From positions 1 to 5,422 of the forward strand of contig JAHFPR010000144.1 in the NCBI GenBank assembly GCA_023269645.1: a stretch of 5,422 bases of DNA, given 5' to 3'. How positions within the stretch are numbered: the first letter of the stretch is position 1; each line of letters begins with the position of its first letter. The translations under genes were made by a program, and so were the position numbers. Below the pieces are notes generated by a model. The model was not told where the DNA came from. It searched no databases and saw only the letters and a program-made list of their open reading frames with translations. Source of the DNA: Alphaproteobacteria bacterium (GTDB lineage: Bacteria; Pseudomonadota; Alphaproteobacteria; Rickettsiales; UBA8987). Of the stretch, positions 4,346-5,422 are shown one piece after another.

Positions 4346-5422
4346 ATGCCTAAAAAAACCCTTCTGCTGATCGTTGCCGTGCTCGGTATCGCGTATTACG
4401 CCTACGGCCATTTCATGCCGCATGGCTCCAGCGCGGGCGGCGGGGCGATGTCTCCGCCTCCTTCGGTGGGCGTGGCGGAAGTCATCGCGCGCGGGGTGCG
4501 GCCATGGCATGAATTTTCCGGCAGGCTCGCGGCGGTGGATCGCGTGGAGATTCGCCCGCGCGTTTCGGGGGTGATTGATTCCGTGCATTTCAAAAATGGC
4601 GCGCTGGTGAACAAGGGCGACCTGCTGTTCGTGATTGATCCGCGCCCTTTCCAGGCGGTGCTGCAGGCCGCCGTGGCGCGCGCCGATTATGCCGATTCCG
4701 AATACCGTCGCGCGCGTTCGCTGATGAAGGACAAGGCGATGCCGCAGCATGATTTCGACCAGAAGCGCAACGATGCCGAAGTGGCGCAGGCGGAGCTGGC
4801 AACCGCCCGGCTCAATCTGGAATATACGCAGGTGAAATCCCCCATTGCGGGCAGGGCGGGGCGCGCGGAAATCACCGAGGGGAACCTGGTGCAGGCGGGC
4901 GCGTCGCTGCTCACCACCGTGGTTTCCAGCGACCCGGTTTATGCCGATTTCGAGGTGGATGAAAATACGTACCTCCGGTTTAGTACTGCGCCTGCGGGTG
5001 ACGGGGAAATCCCCGTGATGATGGGGCTGGCTATGGAGGAGGGCGCGCCGCGCGCCGGCCATATCGAATCCTTTGATAATCTTCTGGATAGTGCCTCCGG
5101 AACCATCCGCGCGCGGGCGGTTTTCGATAATAAGGACGGCGCGCTCGTGCCAGGCCTGTTCGCGCGCATCCGCCTCGGCGATCCGGAAAAAACGAAGGCA
5201 CTGCTGATTACCGACCGCGCCATCGGAACCGACCAGAGCAAGAAATTCGTGCTGGTGGTGGGCGCGGATAACAAAACCGAACACCGCGAAGTGAAGCTCG
5301 GCGCGCTGGCGGAGGGCTTACGCATCGTGGAAGACGGACTGAAGCCCGGCGAGAAAATTATCGTGAGTGGAATGCAGCGCGTGATGATGCCCGGCCAGCC
5401 GGTTACGCCGGAAGTGGTGGGG
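4346..5422 (+). CDS. RND efflux periplasmic adaptor (MexE/AcrA type), partial
   Basis: Membrane fusion protein that links an inner-membrane RND pump to an outer-membrane channel for export of drugs or other toxic compounds. The 359 visible residues are most of the usual 370-400; no stop is reached. Residues 5-20 form a hydrophobic N-terminal anchor or Sec signal without a lipobox cysteine. A Gly/Pro-rich linker (about 27-40) follows. The lipoyl-like half-motif is VEIRPRVSGVIDSVHFKNG...KGDLLFVIDPRPF, split over 67-102. A coiled-coil hairpin spans about 103-160, and the second lipoyl half is VKSPIAGRAGR (163-173). The beta-barrel opens with DPVYADFEVDENTYL (196-210), close to the MexE-type subgroup, and the membrane-proximal domain begins near 285. 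The start is set by GAGGA (4335-4339) six bases before the ATG. An RND pump gene should follow off the right edge. A TATGCT box at 4312-4317 has only a poor -35 partner. Confidence 0.95.
   Translation, partial: MPKKTLLLIVAVLGIAYYAYGHFMPHGSSAGGGAMSPPPSVGVAEVIARGVRPWHEFSGRLAAVDRVEIRPRVSGVIDSVHFKNGALVNKGDLLFVIDPRPFQAVLQAAVARADYADSEYRRARSLMKDKAMPQHDFDQKRNDAEVAQAELATARLNLEYTQVKSPIAGRAGRAEITEGNLVQAGASLLTTVVSSDPVYADFEVDENTYLRFSTAPAGDGEIPVMMGLAMEEGAPRAGHIESFDNLLDSASGTIRARAVFDNKDGALVPGLFARIRLGDPEKTKALLITDRAIGTDQSKKFVLVVGADNKTEHREVKLGALAEGLRIVEDGLKPGEKIIVSGMQRVMMPGQPVTPEVVG

Noticed and set aside
4166..5284. Minus-strand open frame of 372 codons across the repeat cluster and the efflux gene
   Set aside because: Antisense to a clear RND adaptor; low-complexity His/Arg-rich translation with no domain.

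Overview
The window looks like chromosomal DNA from a GC-rich proteobacterium, most likely an alphaproteobacterium. Evidence is a typical proteobacterial DnaK, a heat-shock-like promoter resembling the alphaproteobacterial form (CTTG...CYTATNT), a GTCATCCCCGG-type intergenic palindrome of a kind I associate with alphaproteobacterial genomes, and clusters of C-rich palindromes between genes. No genus can be assigned from the sequence alone.

Layout, left to right. (1) 1-908, minus strand: N-terminal half of dnaK, running off the left edge. (2) 909-1132: divergent promoter region holding a heat-shock-like promoter for dnaK and a TTGACA promoter for the gene on the right. (3) 1133-1603, plus: small exported Ala/Pro-rich protein of unknown function, followed by a strong intrinsic terminator at 1643-1676. 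(4) 1686-1798: a nested inverted repeat bounded by 11-bp direct repeats, which looks like a small non-autonomous element. It sits directly upstream of a promoter. (5) 1851-3536, plus: cytoplasmic PAS-GGDEF-EAL protein with a destroyed GGDEF signature and a well-preserved EAL active site, so probably a c-di-GMP phosphodiesterase. (6) 3545-3799, minus: 84-residue XRE/Cro-type DNA-binding protein, converging on the EAL gene with 8 bp between the stop codons. Its leader has two adjacent perfect palindromes. (7) 3852-4345: about 490 bp with no convincing protein gene, containing a possible minus-strand small RNA and a dense cluster of palindromic repeats. (8) 4346-5422, plus: periplasmic adaptor subunit of an RND efflux pump (MexE/AcrA type), running off the right edge.

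The genes do not form one operon. Each appears to have its own promoter, and the neighbours are mostly divergent or convergent. The themes are proteostasis (DnaK), cell-envelope functions (exported protein, efflux adaptor) and signalling (c-di-GMP turnover, XRE regulator). No wholly new system can be demonstrated. The least explained material is intergenic: the MITE-like element at 1686-1798, the palindromes in the XRE leader, and the repeat cluster with its possible small RNA between 3942 and 4252.
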